From Hymenobacter psychrophilus (lineage in GTDB: Bacteria > Bacteroidota > Bacteroidia > Cytophagales > Hymenobacteraceae): a stretch of 64,000 bases of DNA. Location: contig NZ_FNOV01000009.1 in NCBI RefSeq assembly GCF_900107135.1, positions 89,140-153,139 on the forward strand, in the 5' to 3' direction. Below, piece by piece: positions 42,549-51,600 of this stretch. The notes under the pieces were generated by a model. The model had not been told where the DNA came from and made no database searches. It saw only the letters and a list, made by a program, of their open reading frames with translations. Position 1 is the first letter of the stretch. Every line of letters begins with the position of its first letter. The position numbers and the translations under genes were made by a program.

Positions 42549-43931
42549 ATGGATACCAATCTGCCGCAAACCTCCCAGCCCCGCATCGTTGTTATCGGGT
42601 GCGGCTTTGCCGGGCTTCGGCTGGCCAAAGATCTGGCGAAGCTGCCGGTGCAGGTGGTTGTTATCGACCGGAACAACTACCACAACTTCCAGCCCCTGCT
42701 TTATCAGGTGGCTACCGGAGCCCTCGAGGCCGACAGCATTGCCTACCCGATTCGGAAAATTTTTGCCGGCCAGCACAATTTTTTCTTTCGCATGGCCGAT
42801 GTGGAGCGGGTAGATCCGGCCCGCAACGTGCTGGAAACCAACATCGGCGAAATCCACTACGACCACCTGGTACTGGCTACCGGCTCGCTCACCAACTTCT
42901 TTGGGCTTGATAGCATCGAGCAGAATGCCATGCAAATCAAGAGCGTGCCCAACGCCCTGAACCTGCGTAGCTACCTGTTTCAGAACTTCGAGAAGGCCAT
43001 CCTGACCGAAGACCCGGCCCAGCGTCAGGCCCTGATGAACGTGGTAGTGGTAGGCGGTGGCCCGACGGGCGTCGAAATCTGCGGCTCGCTGGCCGAGATG
43101 CGCAAGGACGTGCTGCCCAAGGACTACCCCGAGCTCGACCTCAAGCAGATGGAAATTTACCTGATTGAGGCGGGGGCCGAGGTGCTGGGGCCGATGAGCA
43201 AGGAGTCGCAGGTGCAGGCCAAGCACTACCTCGAGGAGATGGGCATTCACCTGCGCCTCAACACCCACGCCCAGCGCTATGAGAACGGCCGCATCTATTA
43301 CTCCGATACCGAGTTCATTCGCACCCAGAACCTTATTTGGGCGGCCGGCGTGAACGGGGCCGCCCTCGACGGACTGCCCGAAAACGCTGTGGCCCGCAAC
43401 AAGCGCGTGGGCGTCGACACCCAAAACCGGGTGCTGGGCCTGCGCAACGTGTACGCCATCGGCGACGTGGCCAACATGGTAACCGACGAAATGCCCCGCG
43501 GCTACCCCATGCTGGCGCCGGTGGCCATTCAGCAGGCCGAGCAGCTGGCCGCCAACCTCGGGCGGCTACTCCAGGGGGAGGCCCTGCAGCCCTTCAAGTA
43601 CACCAACAAAGGCAGCATGGCCATCGTGGGTCGCAACCGGGCCGTAGTCGATTTGCCCGGCGACCTGCATTTTGGCGGCTTTCTGGGCTGGCTGACCTGG
43701 CTGTTTGTGCATTTGATGACGCTGGTGGGCTTCCGCAACAAGGCTGTTACGCTCATCAGCTGGGCCATCAGCTACTTCAGCTCCGACAAGGCGCTGCGCC
43801 TGATCATCCGCCCCTTCAAGCGCCACGATTTCGCGGAACGCTCCGTTGTTGAAGCCGCCGAAAAAAAGGCCGCCACTTCTGCTTACATCCCGCCCGTATC
43901 GGCCCCCGAGGCCCCGGTAGTGGGCGGATAA
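42549..43931 (+). CDS. ndh: Type II NADH dehydrogenase (NDH-2)
   Basis: Single-subunit flavoprotein that passes electrons from NADH to quinone without pumping protons. 460 residues. The FAD site is VVIGCGFAGLRLAKDL and the NADH site VVVVGGGPTGVEICGSLAEM. The quinone-site AQQ-type motif appears as PVAIQQAEQLA, and the late FAD motif is NVYAIGDVAN. Hydrophobic segments near the C terminus (FLGWLTWLFVHLMTLVGF) fit membrane attachment. It duplicates the NADH input of complex I. Confidence 0.94.
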   Translation: MDTNLPQTSQPRIVVIGCGFAGLRLAKDLAKLPVQVVVIDRNNYHNFQPLLYQVATGALEADSIAYPIRKIFAGQHNFFFRMADVERVDPARNVLETNIGEIHYDHLVLATGSLTNFFGLDSIEQNAMQIKSVPNALNLRSYLFQNFEKAILTEDPAQRQALMNVVVVGGGPTGVEICGSLAEMRKDVLPKDYPELDLKQMEIYLIEAGAEVLGPMSKESQVQAKHYLEEMGIHLRLNTHAQRYENGRIYYSDTEFIRTQNLIWAAGVNGAALDGLPENAVARNKRVGVDTQNRVLGLRNVYAIGDVANMVTDEMPRGYPMLAPVAIQQAEQLAANLGRLLQGEALQPFKYTNKGSMAIVGRNRAVVDLPGDLHFGGFLGWLTWLFVHLMTLVGFRNKAVTLISWAISYFSSDKALRLIIRPFKRHDFAERSVVEAAEKKAATSAYIPPVSAPEAPVVGG

Positions 43932-43941
43932 TAACCTGCTT

Positions 43942-43997
43942 TTTCTTTATGGCAGAGGCCGCTATCCAGTTGGATAGCGGCCTCTGCCATAAAGAAA
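43942..43997. terminator. 27-bp perfect bidirectional terminator
   Basis: 43942-43968 pairs without mismatch with 43971-43997 around a 2-base centre (stem core GGCAGAGGCCGCTATCCA). The outer TTTCTTTA/TAAAGAAA gives U-rich ends on both strands. Serves ndh and the KDPG aldolase gene. Confidence 0.92.
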
Positions 43998-44003
43998 GCT
44001 ATG

Positions 44004-44654
44004 CTACTGCGTTGGCCGCAACGCCGCCAGCAACTCAGCGAACTGCGCCGTGAGCCGGGCCGGCTCGGTGGTATCGAGCAACCGGGCATCAAGGCCCACG
44101 CAGGTGGCGCCGGCCGCCTGCCACTCGGCCATCGTTGCTACCGTTGGCTGAATGCCGCCGGTGGCCATGAGGGGTACGTGGGGCAATGGGCCGCGCAAAA
44201 TGGCCAGGTAGGCGGGCGTGAGGTAGGCCGAGGGGTAAAGCTTGACCAGCGTGGCACCGAGGCGGTGGGCCGCGTACACCTCGTTCAGGGTCTGGGCGCC
44301 GGGCAGCCAGGCCAGGTCGTGGCTGCGGCAGATGGCGGCCACCTCGGGGCTGGTGATGGGCTGGATGATGAAGTCGGCGCCGGCCTCAATGAAGCGGCCC
44401 GCTTCTTCGGGCGTGTAGATGGTGCCGGCGCCCAGCAGCAGATCGGGGTATTCGGCCTCCACGAAGCGCTGGAGCCGGCCGAAAATGGTGGGCGCTTCCT
44501 CTCCACGGTTAGTAAACTCGAACAGCCGCACTCCGGCCGCGTAGCCGGCCGCCAGCACCGTGCGGGCGTACTCCTCGGAGGCGTGGTAGAAAACCGGCAG
44601 CAGCGGGTGCTGCCGGGCCTGGGCCAGCATGTGGGCCGAAGAAAACAAAGCCAT
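44004..44654 (-). CDS. eda: KDPG/KHG aldolase
   Basis: Bifunctional 2-dehydro-3-deoxyphosphogluconate / 4-hydroxy-2-oxoglutarate aldolase, class I, 216 residues. LFEFTNRGEEAP carries the conserved Glu46, GAGTIYTPEEA the loop, ATLVKLYPS the Schiff-base Lys138, and MATGGIQP the phosphate site. Cleaves KDPG to pyruvate and glyceraldehyde-3-phosphate in Entner-Doudoroff-type or uronate catabolism. No other gene of that pathway is next to it. The gap to the next gene holds an inverted word repeat. Confidence 0.92.
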   Translation of the reverse strand: MALFSSAHMLAQARQHPLLPVFYHASEEYARTVLAAGYAAGVRLFEFTNRGEEAPTIFGRLQRFVEAEYPDLLLGAGTIYTPEEAGRFIEAGADFIIQPITSPEVAAICRSHDLAWLPGAQTLNEVYAAHRLGATLVKLYPSAYLTPAYLAILRGPLPHVPLMATGGIQPTVATMAEWQAAGATCVGLDARLLDTTEPARLTAQFAELLAALRPTQ

Positions 44655-44656
44655 AA

Positions 44657-44761
44657 GCGGTGAGATAGTGAACTGGTGAGTTTACGTGCTATCTGCGCAA
44701 GTGGTGCAATCAGGGCCGCTTGTGCCGTCGGAACGTAAACTCACCATTTCACCATCTCGCC
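44657..44761. repeat. Inverted word repeat, GGTGAGTTTACGT
   Basis: The arm from 44657 to 44686 (GCGGTGAGATAGTGAACTGG...) pairs with about 44733-44761. The word GTGAGATAGTGAACTG is similar to the 14-mer at the window start. Between the PH-domain gene and the aldolase gene. Confidence 0.75.
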
Positions 44762-44762
44762 T

Positions 44763-45137
44763 TTAGAGAGCATACTCGCTTAGCGTCTGGCCCACGTCGG
44801 AGATAAGGGTGTTGTCGCGGAAGGTTTTGCTGATAGGCTCGGCCATACCGCGCACCCATATTTTTAGCTCCGCGTCGAGGTCGAAGTGGCCGGTGGTTTC
44901 GGTGCTGTACCGCTCGATGCTACGGTAAGGGATGCTCATGTACTCGCGCTTTTTGCCCGTTACACCCTGCTTATCAATCAGCAGCAGCCGCTTGGTGGTG
45001 AATACCATAAGGTCGCGGATAACGACGTAGGATTTGCGCACCTCCTCGCCGGGGGCCAGCAGTTGTGCCAGTTCTAACTGAATGGCGTTGGTGTCGGTTT
45101 CGGAAGCATTGCCCAGCAGGCCATCGAGAAGTCTCAT
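44763..45137 (-). CDS. Bacterial PH-domain protein
   Basis: 124 residues from ATG 45137 (MRLLDGLLGNASETDTN). The rest is one PH-like domain: ELAQLLAPGEEVRKSYVVIRDLMVFTTKRLLLIDKQGVTGKKREY (in parts), then IPYRSIERYSTETTGHFDLDAELKIWV. This pattern is that of the short stand-alone bacterial PH proteins (DUF1696 type). These form cytoplasmic assemblies of unknown role. Complete. Confidence 0.88.
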   Translation of the reverse strand: MRLLDGLLGNASETDTNAIQLELAQLLAPGEEVRKSYVVIRDLMVFTTKRLLLIDKQGVTGKKREYMSIPYRSIERYSTETTGHFDLDAELKIWVRGMAEPISKTFRDNTLISDVGQTLSEYAL

Positions 45138-45177
45138 GAGAAAACGGGTTGGGTTCGGGGAAAAGGAATAGTTGCTA

Positions 45178-45219
45178 AACGGAAAGAGCCGGACTAAAGA
45201 TAGCCCGGCTCTTTCCGTT
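45178..45219. terminator. 15-bp hairpin after the M1 peptidase gene
   Basis: AACGGAAAGAGCCGG (45178-45192) pairs with 45205-45219. The minus-strand loop contains TATCTTTA, 7 of 8 of the -7 consensus, so it may combine a terminator for the M1 gene with the promoter of the PH-domain gene. No long T run. Confidence 0.6.
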
Positions 45220-45261
45220 CGCATTTTCAGCCTTCTGACTCAAGTCAGAAACACCAGTTCT

Positions 45262-47625
45262 TTAGTTCGAACCGCCCGTCGAAACCGGCGTGGTCAGCGG
45301 CTTCTGCTCCTTTTGTTGCAGGGCCGACTGCTGCTGCATGGGGTTCGGGGCGGCGCGCTGCTGGAACTCGTACAGCTCGAAGCGCGAAGGCGCGGCCTGC
45401 TGGGGCCAGGCGTTGTTGCTCAGGTCGGTGTCGGCGGTTTGCTGGTAGGGGTCGATTACGAAGCTGGCCACCGGCTTCTCGGTCACGAATACCTTGCTAA
45501 CCTCGGCGTTGTTCTTGCGCCAGATTTCGGCCGGAATGGTCTGGATTTCCTTCTGGCCGTCGGCGTAGGTCATCTCCATGATAACGGGCATTGTGAGGCC
45601 GCCCAGGTTTTTGAGGCTCACTTCGTACACGTTCAGGCCGCTGCCCAGGCGCTGCTGCTGCTCGGGGCTCAGGGTTTTCAGCAGCTGCTGGTAGCGCTGC
45701 TGGTCGGCGGGCGTGGTGGCCAGCGGGTCGTAGCTGTTGTAGAAGTCGTTGAGCTGGGGCTTGTCATCGACCAGCGTGCGGGCAATGGCCGTCTGGTTGC
45801 GCTGCTGCGAGATGGTGCGGGGCGCTTTGTCCTTCTGTTCGCGCTGCAGACCCTTTTCCACGGTGGGGTTCTGCGAGTTGACGTTGTACTGCTTCACGCC
45901 GGCAATGGCCAGGTCGGTATGCTCGGTGGTGTAAAACCAGCCGCGCCAGAACCAGTCGAGATCCACGGCCGAAGCGTCTTCCATCGTGCGGAAGAAGTCG
46001 GCGGGCGTGGGGTGTTTGTAGGCCCAGCGGCGGGCGTACTCCTTAAAGGCGTAGTCGAACAGCTCGCGGCCCATAATGGTCTCGCGCAGGATGTTGAGGC
46101 CGATGGCAGGCTTGCCGTAGGCGTTGTTGCCAAACTGTAGCACCGACTCCGAGTTGGTCATGATCGGGGTCTGCAGGCTTTTATCGGTGCGCATATAGGG
46201 CACAATCTGGGCCGCATCGCCGCGGCGCGAGGGATAGTCCCGCTCCCACTCCTGCTCCGTCAGGTATTGCACAAACGAGTTCAGGCCTTCGTCCATCCAG
46301 GTCCACTGCCGCTCATCCGAGTTCACAATCATCGGGAAGAAGTTGTGGCCCACTTCGTGGATAATCACCGAAATCATTCCGTATTTACGGTCGGCCGAGT
46401 AGGTGCCGTCCTTCTCGGGCCGGCCGCCATTAAAGCTCAGCATCGGGTACTCCATACCACCTACCGGCCCGTGCACCGAAATGGCCACCGGATACTCGTA
46501 GGGGATTGTATAGCGCGAGTACACCTTGATAGTGTGCGCAATTACCTCGGTCGAATACTTGCCCCAGAGCGGGTTGCCCTCCTTGGGGTAGTAGCTCATG
46601 CACAGCACGTCCTTGCCGCCTTGCTTGATGCCCATGGCATCCCAGATAAACTTGCGCGACGAAGCCCAGGCGAAGTCACGAACGTTTTTGGCGGCGTAGG
46701 TCCAGGTTTTGGTGCCCTTGGCGCGGGTCTGCTCGGCCTTTTCCGCTTCCTGCGGCGACACAATCAAAACCGGGCTTTTGGCGCCCTGGGCCTGCTGCAG
46801 GCGCTGGCGCTGGGCGCTGCTGAGCACGTCGTTGGGGTTCTGGAGCACGCCGGTAGCGCCCACCACGTGGTCGGCGGGGGCAGTAATACTCACCCGGTAA
46901 TCACCGAAGGGCAGGGCAAACTCGCCGTTGCCCAGAAACTGCTTGTGCTGCCAGCCCTGGTTGTCGGAGTACACCGCCATGCGAGGGTAGAACTGCGCAA
47001 TTTCGTAGAGGTAGTTCTTGTCGTCGGGGAAGAACTCGTAGCCGCTGCGCTGATTGATTTTGAGCTGGTCGTTGATGTTGTAGCGCCAGCTGATGCTGAA
47101 CGTAACGGCTTGCTTAGGCCGCAGGGGCGTGGGCAAATCAATCCGCATCATAGTGTGGTTGATGACGTAGGGCAGCGCCTTGCCGCCTTTCAGCTTCACC
47201 TCGCCAATCTTGAAACCGCCGTCGAATCCGTCGCGCTGCAGGTAGTCCATCGCCTGGAAAGGCATCCGAGCCTGGATTTCGCCCACCTGGGTAGCCGTCG
47301 TGATGGAGTTCTTATCGAGGATATTCTGGTCGAGCTGCACCCACAGGTAGGTGAGCACATCGGGCGAGAGGTTGGTGTAGGTGATGTCCTCGTCGCCGCT
47401 GATGGCCTGCTTCTCGTCGTCGAGCCGCACGCGGATGTTGTAGTCGGCGCGCTGCTGCCAGTAGTCGTTGCCGGGCGCGCCCGAGGCTGTGCGGTAGCTG
47501 TTGGGCGTGGGCAGCAGCGTTTCGAGCTGGGCGAATTTATCGGTCCCGGAGTTGGTGTTCTGCGCGGCCGAGGGCAGGGCCAGCAGCACTGCCAGCCCGG
47601 CGGCCAGTAGCGTAGTTTTCAGCAT
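45262..47625 (-). CDS. Secreted M1-family metallopeptidase
   Basis: 787 residues. Signal peptide MLKTTLLAAGLAVLLALPSAAQ. The N-terminal beta domain (about 55-210) is followed by the zinc site H423-E424-V-G-H427 and Glu446 in WMDEGLNSF, the classical M1 spacing. Substrate-facing GGMEYPML replaces the GAMEN motif. The C-terminal 180 residues are Gln-rich and end KPLTTPVSTGGSN with no sorting domain. Likely periplasmic or outer-membrane peptidase. The second M1 protein of the window after the ABC fusion. Confidence 0.92.
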   Translation of the reverse strand: MLKTTLLAAGLAVLLALPSAAQNTNSGTDKFAQLETLLPTPNSYRTASGAPGNDYWQQRADYNIRVRLDDEKQAISGDEDITYTNLSPDVLTYLWVQLDQNILDKNSITTATQVGEIQARMPFQAMDYLQRDGFDGGFKIGEVKLKGGKALPYVINHTMMRIDLPTPLRPKQAVTFSISWRYNINDQLKINQRSGYEFFPDDKNYLYEIAQFYPRMAVYSDNQGWQHKQFLGNGEFALPFGDYRVSITAPADHVVGATGVLQNPNDVLSSAQRQRLQQAQGAKSPVLIVSPQEAEKAEQTRAKGTKTWTYAAKNVRDFAWASSRKFIWDAMGIKQGGKDVLCMSYYPKEGNPLWGKYSTEVIAHTIKVYSRYTIPYEYPVAISVHGPVGGMEYPMLSFNGGRPEKDGTYSADRKYGMISVIIHEVGHNFFPMIVNSDERQWTWMDEGLNSFVQYLTEQEWERDYPSRRGDAAQIVPYMRTDKSLQTPIMTNSESVLQFGNNAYGKPAIGLNILRETIMGRELFDYAFKEYARRWAYKHPTPADFFRTMEDASAVDLDWFWRGWFYTTEHTDLAIAGVKQYNVNSQNPTVEKGLQREQKDKAPRTISQQRNQTAIARTLVDDKPQLNDFYNSYDPLATTPADQQRYQQLLKTLSPEQQQRLGSGLNVYEVSLKNLGGLTMPVIMEMTYADGQKEIQTIPAEIWRKNNAEVSKVFVTEKPVASFVIDPYQQTADTDLSNNAWPQQAAPSRFELYEFQQRAAPNPMQQQSALQQKEQKPLTTPVSTGGSN

Positions 47626-47720
47626 AAAAAGCAGGTGGGGGTTTGAGGGAGAAAGTTAGGCGTTTTTTGCGTCGGAAAGGGGCAACATATTCTCAATAGT
47701 TGCAGGGACTTCTAAAAATA

Positions 47721-47850
47721 GCACGTTAGGCCGAGCCTGCCGGGGTATCTCTGCCGCTTCTAGGCAGGCGTTGGGATTACCGCAACGGTAGAGATTCTTC
47801 AACTGCGCCTCCGGACCCTGGCTCCATGCGCCACATGCTCAGAATGACGT
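47721..47850. repeat. Decayed intergenic palindrome
   Basis: GCACGTTAGGCCGAGCCTGCCGG on the left and GCTCAGAATGACGT on the right resemble the family arms. The centre GGGATTACCGCAACGGTAGAGAT holds GATTACC, complement of GGTAATC. Arms no longer pair fully. It lies upstream of the M1 peptidase gene. Confidence 0.6.
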
Positions 47851-47879
47851 TCCTTCACTAACCACTAACCACCAACCAC

Positions 47880-48485
47880 TCAGCCCAGCAGCAGCACCAG
47901 TGAAATGCCCAGGGCCGCGCCGCTGGTTACCAGCAGCCAGTCGCGGCGGGCTACGCCCAGCCCCCGGATCAGGCCGTAGCCCAGGGCCAGAATCAGCCCC
48001 ACAATCAGCAGTTGGCCCAACTCGACGCCCACATTGAAACTGAACAACTCCACCACCGGCCGGCGCTGCGGGCCCAGCAGCTCGCGCAGGTAGCTCGAAA
48101 AGCCGAGGCCATGAATCAGGCCGAAGCCGACGGCCAGCAGATTGGGCAGCGCCAGCACCAGCGGCTGGCCGGCGGGGGCGGCGGGCTCGGGGCGGCGCAA
48201 CGTAGCGCGGCCGGCTTGCATCAGGTTCAGCAGGCTGGTAAGGGCGATGGTTATCGGAATCAGCGTTTCAATCAGCCGGGGCGAGTAGTTCACCAAGTCG
48301 AGCGTAGCCAGGGCTAGCGTGAGCGAGTGGCCCAGCGTGAAGCTCGTAACCAGCAGCACCACTCGCCGCCAGTCGCGCAGCACATAGGGCGCGCACAGGG
48401 CCAGCAGAAACACCAGGTGGTCGTAGGCCTGCAGGCTGAAGATGTGGAAAAAGCCGAGCTGGAGGTAGGTCGTGAAAACAGACAT
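47880..48485 (-). CDS. HupE/UreJ-like membrane protein
   Basis: 201 residues from ATG 48485. About six transmembrane segments. Family features are QAYDHLVFLLALCAPY, TSFTLGHSLTLALATLDLV and GLIHGLGFSSYL, each with a His that could bind nickel or another metal. HupE and UreJ proteins are putative secondary nickel or cobalt transporters, but no hydrogenase or urease gene is near, so the substrate is unknown. A near -7 element lies about 26 bases upstream. Confidence 0.82.
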   Translation of the reverse strand: MSVFTTYLQLGFFHIFSLQAYDHLVFLLALCAPYVLRDWRRVVLLVTSFTLGHSLTLALATLDLVNYSPRLIETLIPITIALTSLLNLMQAGRATLRRPEPAAPAGQPLVLALPNLLAVGFGLIHGLGFSSYLRELLGPQRRPVVELFSFNVGVELGQLLIVGLILALGYGLIRGLGVARRDWLLVTSGAALGISLVLLLG

Positions 48486-48545
48486 GCGGGCGCCGGAAGC
48501 AATGAGTGGGCAAATATGCGAAACCCGGCCCGATCTGGCCTGAAC

Positions 48546-48586
48546 GCAAAAAAAGGAGCCTGCCGACAAACGTCGGCAGGCTCCTT
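48546..48586 (-). terminator. Terminator of the large T9SS protein gene
   Basis: A 15-bp perfect stem AAGGAGCCTGCCGAC (48553-48567) with 48572-48586, followed on the minus strand by seven T. Twenty-five bases beyond the stop codon. Confidence 0.88.
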
Positions 48587-48611
48587 AACTATAGCCGGAA
48601 AACAGGTCAGG

Positions 48612-51600
48612 CTATTGCTTCACAATGCGACGTACATCCAGGCCGCCTTCGGTGCGGGCTTTCAGTACATACACGCCGTTGGGCAGCTGGCTCAGATCGA
48701 GTGGCTGCTCGAGGCGGCCGGCGGGCACCGAAAGGGTGCGCACCTGCTGGCCTACGGCGTTGTACACGGTCAGCTCCACAGCTTTATTGTAACCACCCAG
48801 CTTCACCGTCAGCAGGCCGTCGGTGGTAGGGTTGGGGTAGAGCTGCAGCGAAGAGCCGGCCAGCGGCTGGCTGCTCGACGTGACAACGAGCGGGGCCGAA
48901 GGCAGCGAGGTGCAGCCGGCCGCGTTGGTCGTCGTTACGGTGTAGGAGCCCAGTTGGGCCGCCGAGTTCACCACGTAAGTCGGGTTGGTAGCGCCGGCAA
49001 TGGCCGTGCCGTTCAGCAACCACTGGTTGCCGGTTGCCGCGCTGCTCGTGAGCGTGGTAACGGGGCCGTTGTACTGCACCGACACCGTTGGCTGAGCCGG
49101 ACGGGCGTTGATGGTTACGCTGAACGTGGCCGTAACGGCCGCGCAGGCACCCGAAGCAGCAACTGTGTTGGTTACCACATAGGTGCCGGCTGTGCTGGTG
49201 CTCAGGTTGATAACACCGGTAGCGCTGATAACCAGGCCAGTGGTGCTGCTGAACGTACCGGCCGAAGCGCCAGTAGCCAGCACCGGGCTGGGGTTGGTGG
49301 CGCCCACGCAGTAGTTTGCGCTGGCGTAGCTGAAGCCCGCCGTAGCCGGAGCCGTAATCGTTACGCTGAACGTAGCCGTAACCGTGGCGCAACCACCCGA
49401 GGCGGCTACCGTGTTGGTTACCACATAGGTGCCGGGCGTGCTGGTGCCGGGTGTAATAGCACCGGTGGCGGCATCAAGGCTCAGGCCCGTCGTGCTGCTG
49501 AAGGTGCCAGCCGTAGCGCCGGTAGTCAGCACGGGTACCCGCGTGCCGGTGTTGGAGGTGCAGAACGCGGTGCTGGCGTAGCTAAAGCCAGCCGTGGCCG
49601 GGGCCGTAACCGTTACGCTGAACGTGGCCGACGAGGGGCAGTTGCCACCCACGCTGTAGGTGACCACGTAGGTGCCGGTTGTGCTGGCGGCCAAGTCGAT
49701 TACGCCGGTGGTGGCGTTGATGACCAAACCCGTCGTGCTGCTGAACGTGCCGCCGGCCGTGCCCGTGATGGTGGGCGTGGGGTTGGTGCCGCTCTGGCAG
49801 AAAGTAGCGCTGGCGTAGGTGAACGTGGCCGTAGTGGCCGGGTTCACGGTTACCGTTACCGGGGCCGAGTACACCGTGCGGCCATCGGCCGTCGTGAGCA
49901 CAGCCCGGAAGGTGGTCGTAACGGTCAGGTTGGTGAAGGTGTAGGTCGAGCCAGTGTTGGTACCGGCCACGGCTACAAAGCCGTTGCCCGAATCAGCCTC
50001 GTAGCCCGTTACGGTGCCGGTGTTGCCGGTCAAAGTAATGGTACCCGTGTTCGAGCCGGCACACACTGCGGCAACCGACGAGGTCAGCGTACCGCCTTCG
50101 GTGTTAGCCAGCACGAAGAAATCGTTGCCGGGCGTCAGGTCCTGGGTGGAGATGATGCCGGTAGTAGGCACCGTGGCTGGTGCGCCGCCGAGGCTGGCGT
50201 AGCTGCCGCCAGCCGTGGCGGCCTGCGCTACTACGGTCGTGGCCGGGGCGCCAAGTACATCATCGGTGCCGTAGCTCAGCTGCATGCGGGCCGTAGCCGG
50301 CAGGGCCGCCGAATTTTGCAGGCGCACGTAGCGGGTGGGGTTCAAACTCGAAAGCCCGCCCGAGAGCGTGCCACCGGTAGCAGCCTTAACAACCGTAGCC
50401 GTGAAAAGCTGGCTGGCAGTTGTTGTAATTCCAGTTACCACCACCGGCCGCCAGCCGGCCGCGTCGCCCACGGCGAAGGTGCGATTTACAGCCGTAGTAC
50501 TGTTAACAAATAAGCCCAATGGTCCATTCACATAACTAATGGCCGAGCCAGTCGGGATAACTGGGGCAGCCGAGCCAATAATAACCGTATTGGCGGCCGA
50601 AGTAGTCAGGATCCCGTTGGTCAGTACCAGAGAAGAGGTAGTAGAACCCCCAACTAGCAAGTTGCCACCGGCCACTGTAACACCCGATGGGTTGTTGATT
50701 ACCACCACATCTGTAAGGCGGTTAGTTGGTACCTCCAGGCCTGTCGTGCGGTTGGTAGTTTCCGAGTTGTAAATAAGCTGGTAGCCGCCGTTGCCGATGT
50801 TGAAAGTTGGGGCCGATGTGAAGGAACCACTCGTTGTCGTGTTGCCCGTTACGCCAATCTGAACCGCAAAGAAAATGGCTGAGCCGTCGCCGATGGTCAG
50901 GTTACTGGTGCCATTCAGATTGCCCGTAAACAGGTTCACGCGCGTGACCACCAGGGGTACATTCAGCGTCAGGCCGCCCCCGTCGTTATCTAACGTAAGG
51001 GAGCGGATGGTAGTGAAGATACCTGTGCCACCCACCGTCTGGGGTACGCTGCCCGCGAAGTAAATGGTGCTGTTGGCAGCGGTGCCCGTGAGTGTGCCGT
51101 TGTTGGCGATAGTCGCCCCAAACTGGAGCAGCAACTGGCCGTTCAGATTCAGCGTCGCACCGGCCGTAACCAGCGTTGTACCATACACGTTGGTCTGGCC
51201 CTGCATCAAGGCGCTCTTGGGGTTGGTCGTGTTATCGACGGTCAGGTTTGGAAACGAGCCGCGAATGCGGAAATCGAAGTTGGTGGCCGTAGCAGCCGTG
51301 CCCACGTTCACGGTGCCACCCGTGAAATTATAGGTGCCCGCCACGTAGTAGTCGAGCGGCGTGGTGGCCGTGCTGCGCTGCACCAAGTTGATGACGCCCC
51401 CCGAAACATTGCTGACCCCATTGATGCCGAACGAGGGCGTACCGGAGGCATTACCCACGTTGGCCACGTTAATGGTTCCGCCGCTGAGCGTGAACGTAGT
51501 AGCGGCCGCAGCGGTGGCCGACGTGAAGGAGGTAACGCGTCCGGCCGAAGTCAGTACGCCCCCTTCCACGGTTAAAACCGAAGCCGTACCCAGGGTGAGG

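Noticed and set aside
48327..50513. A 728-codon plus-strand open frame opposite the T9SS protein
   Set aside because: Low-complexity Ala/Gly/Arg-rich translation from the antisense of Thr/Ser/Gly codons, with no start signal. The minus-strand gene has a signal peptide and sorting domain.
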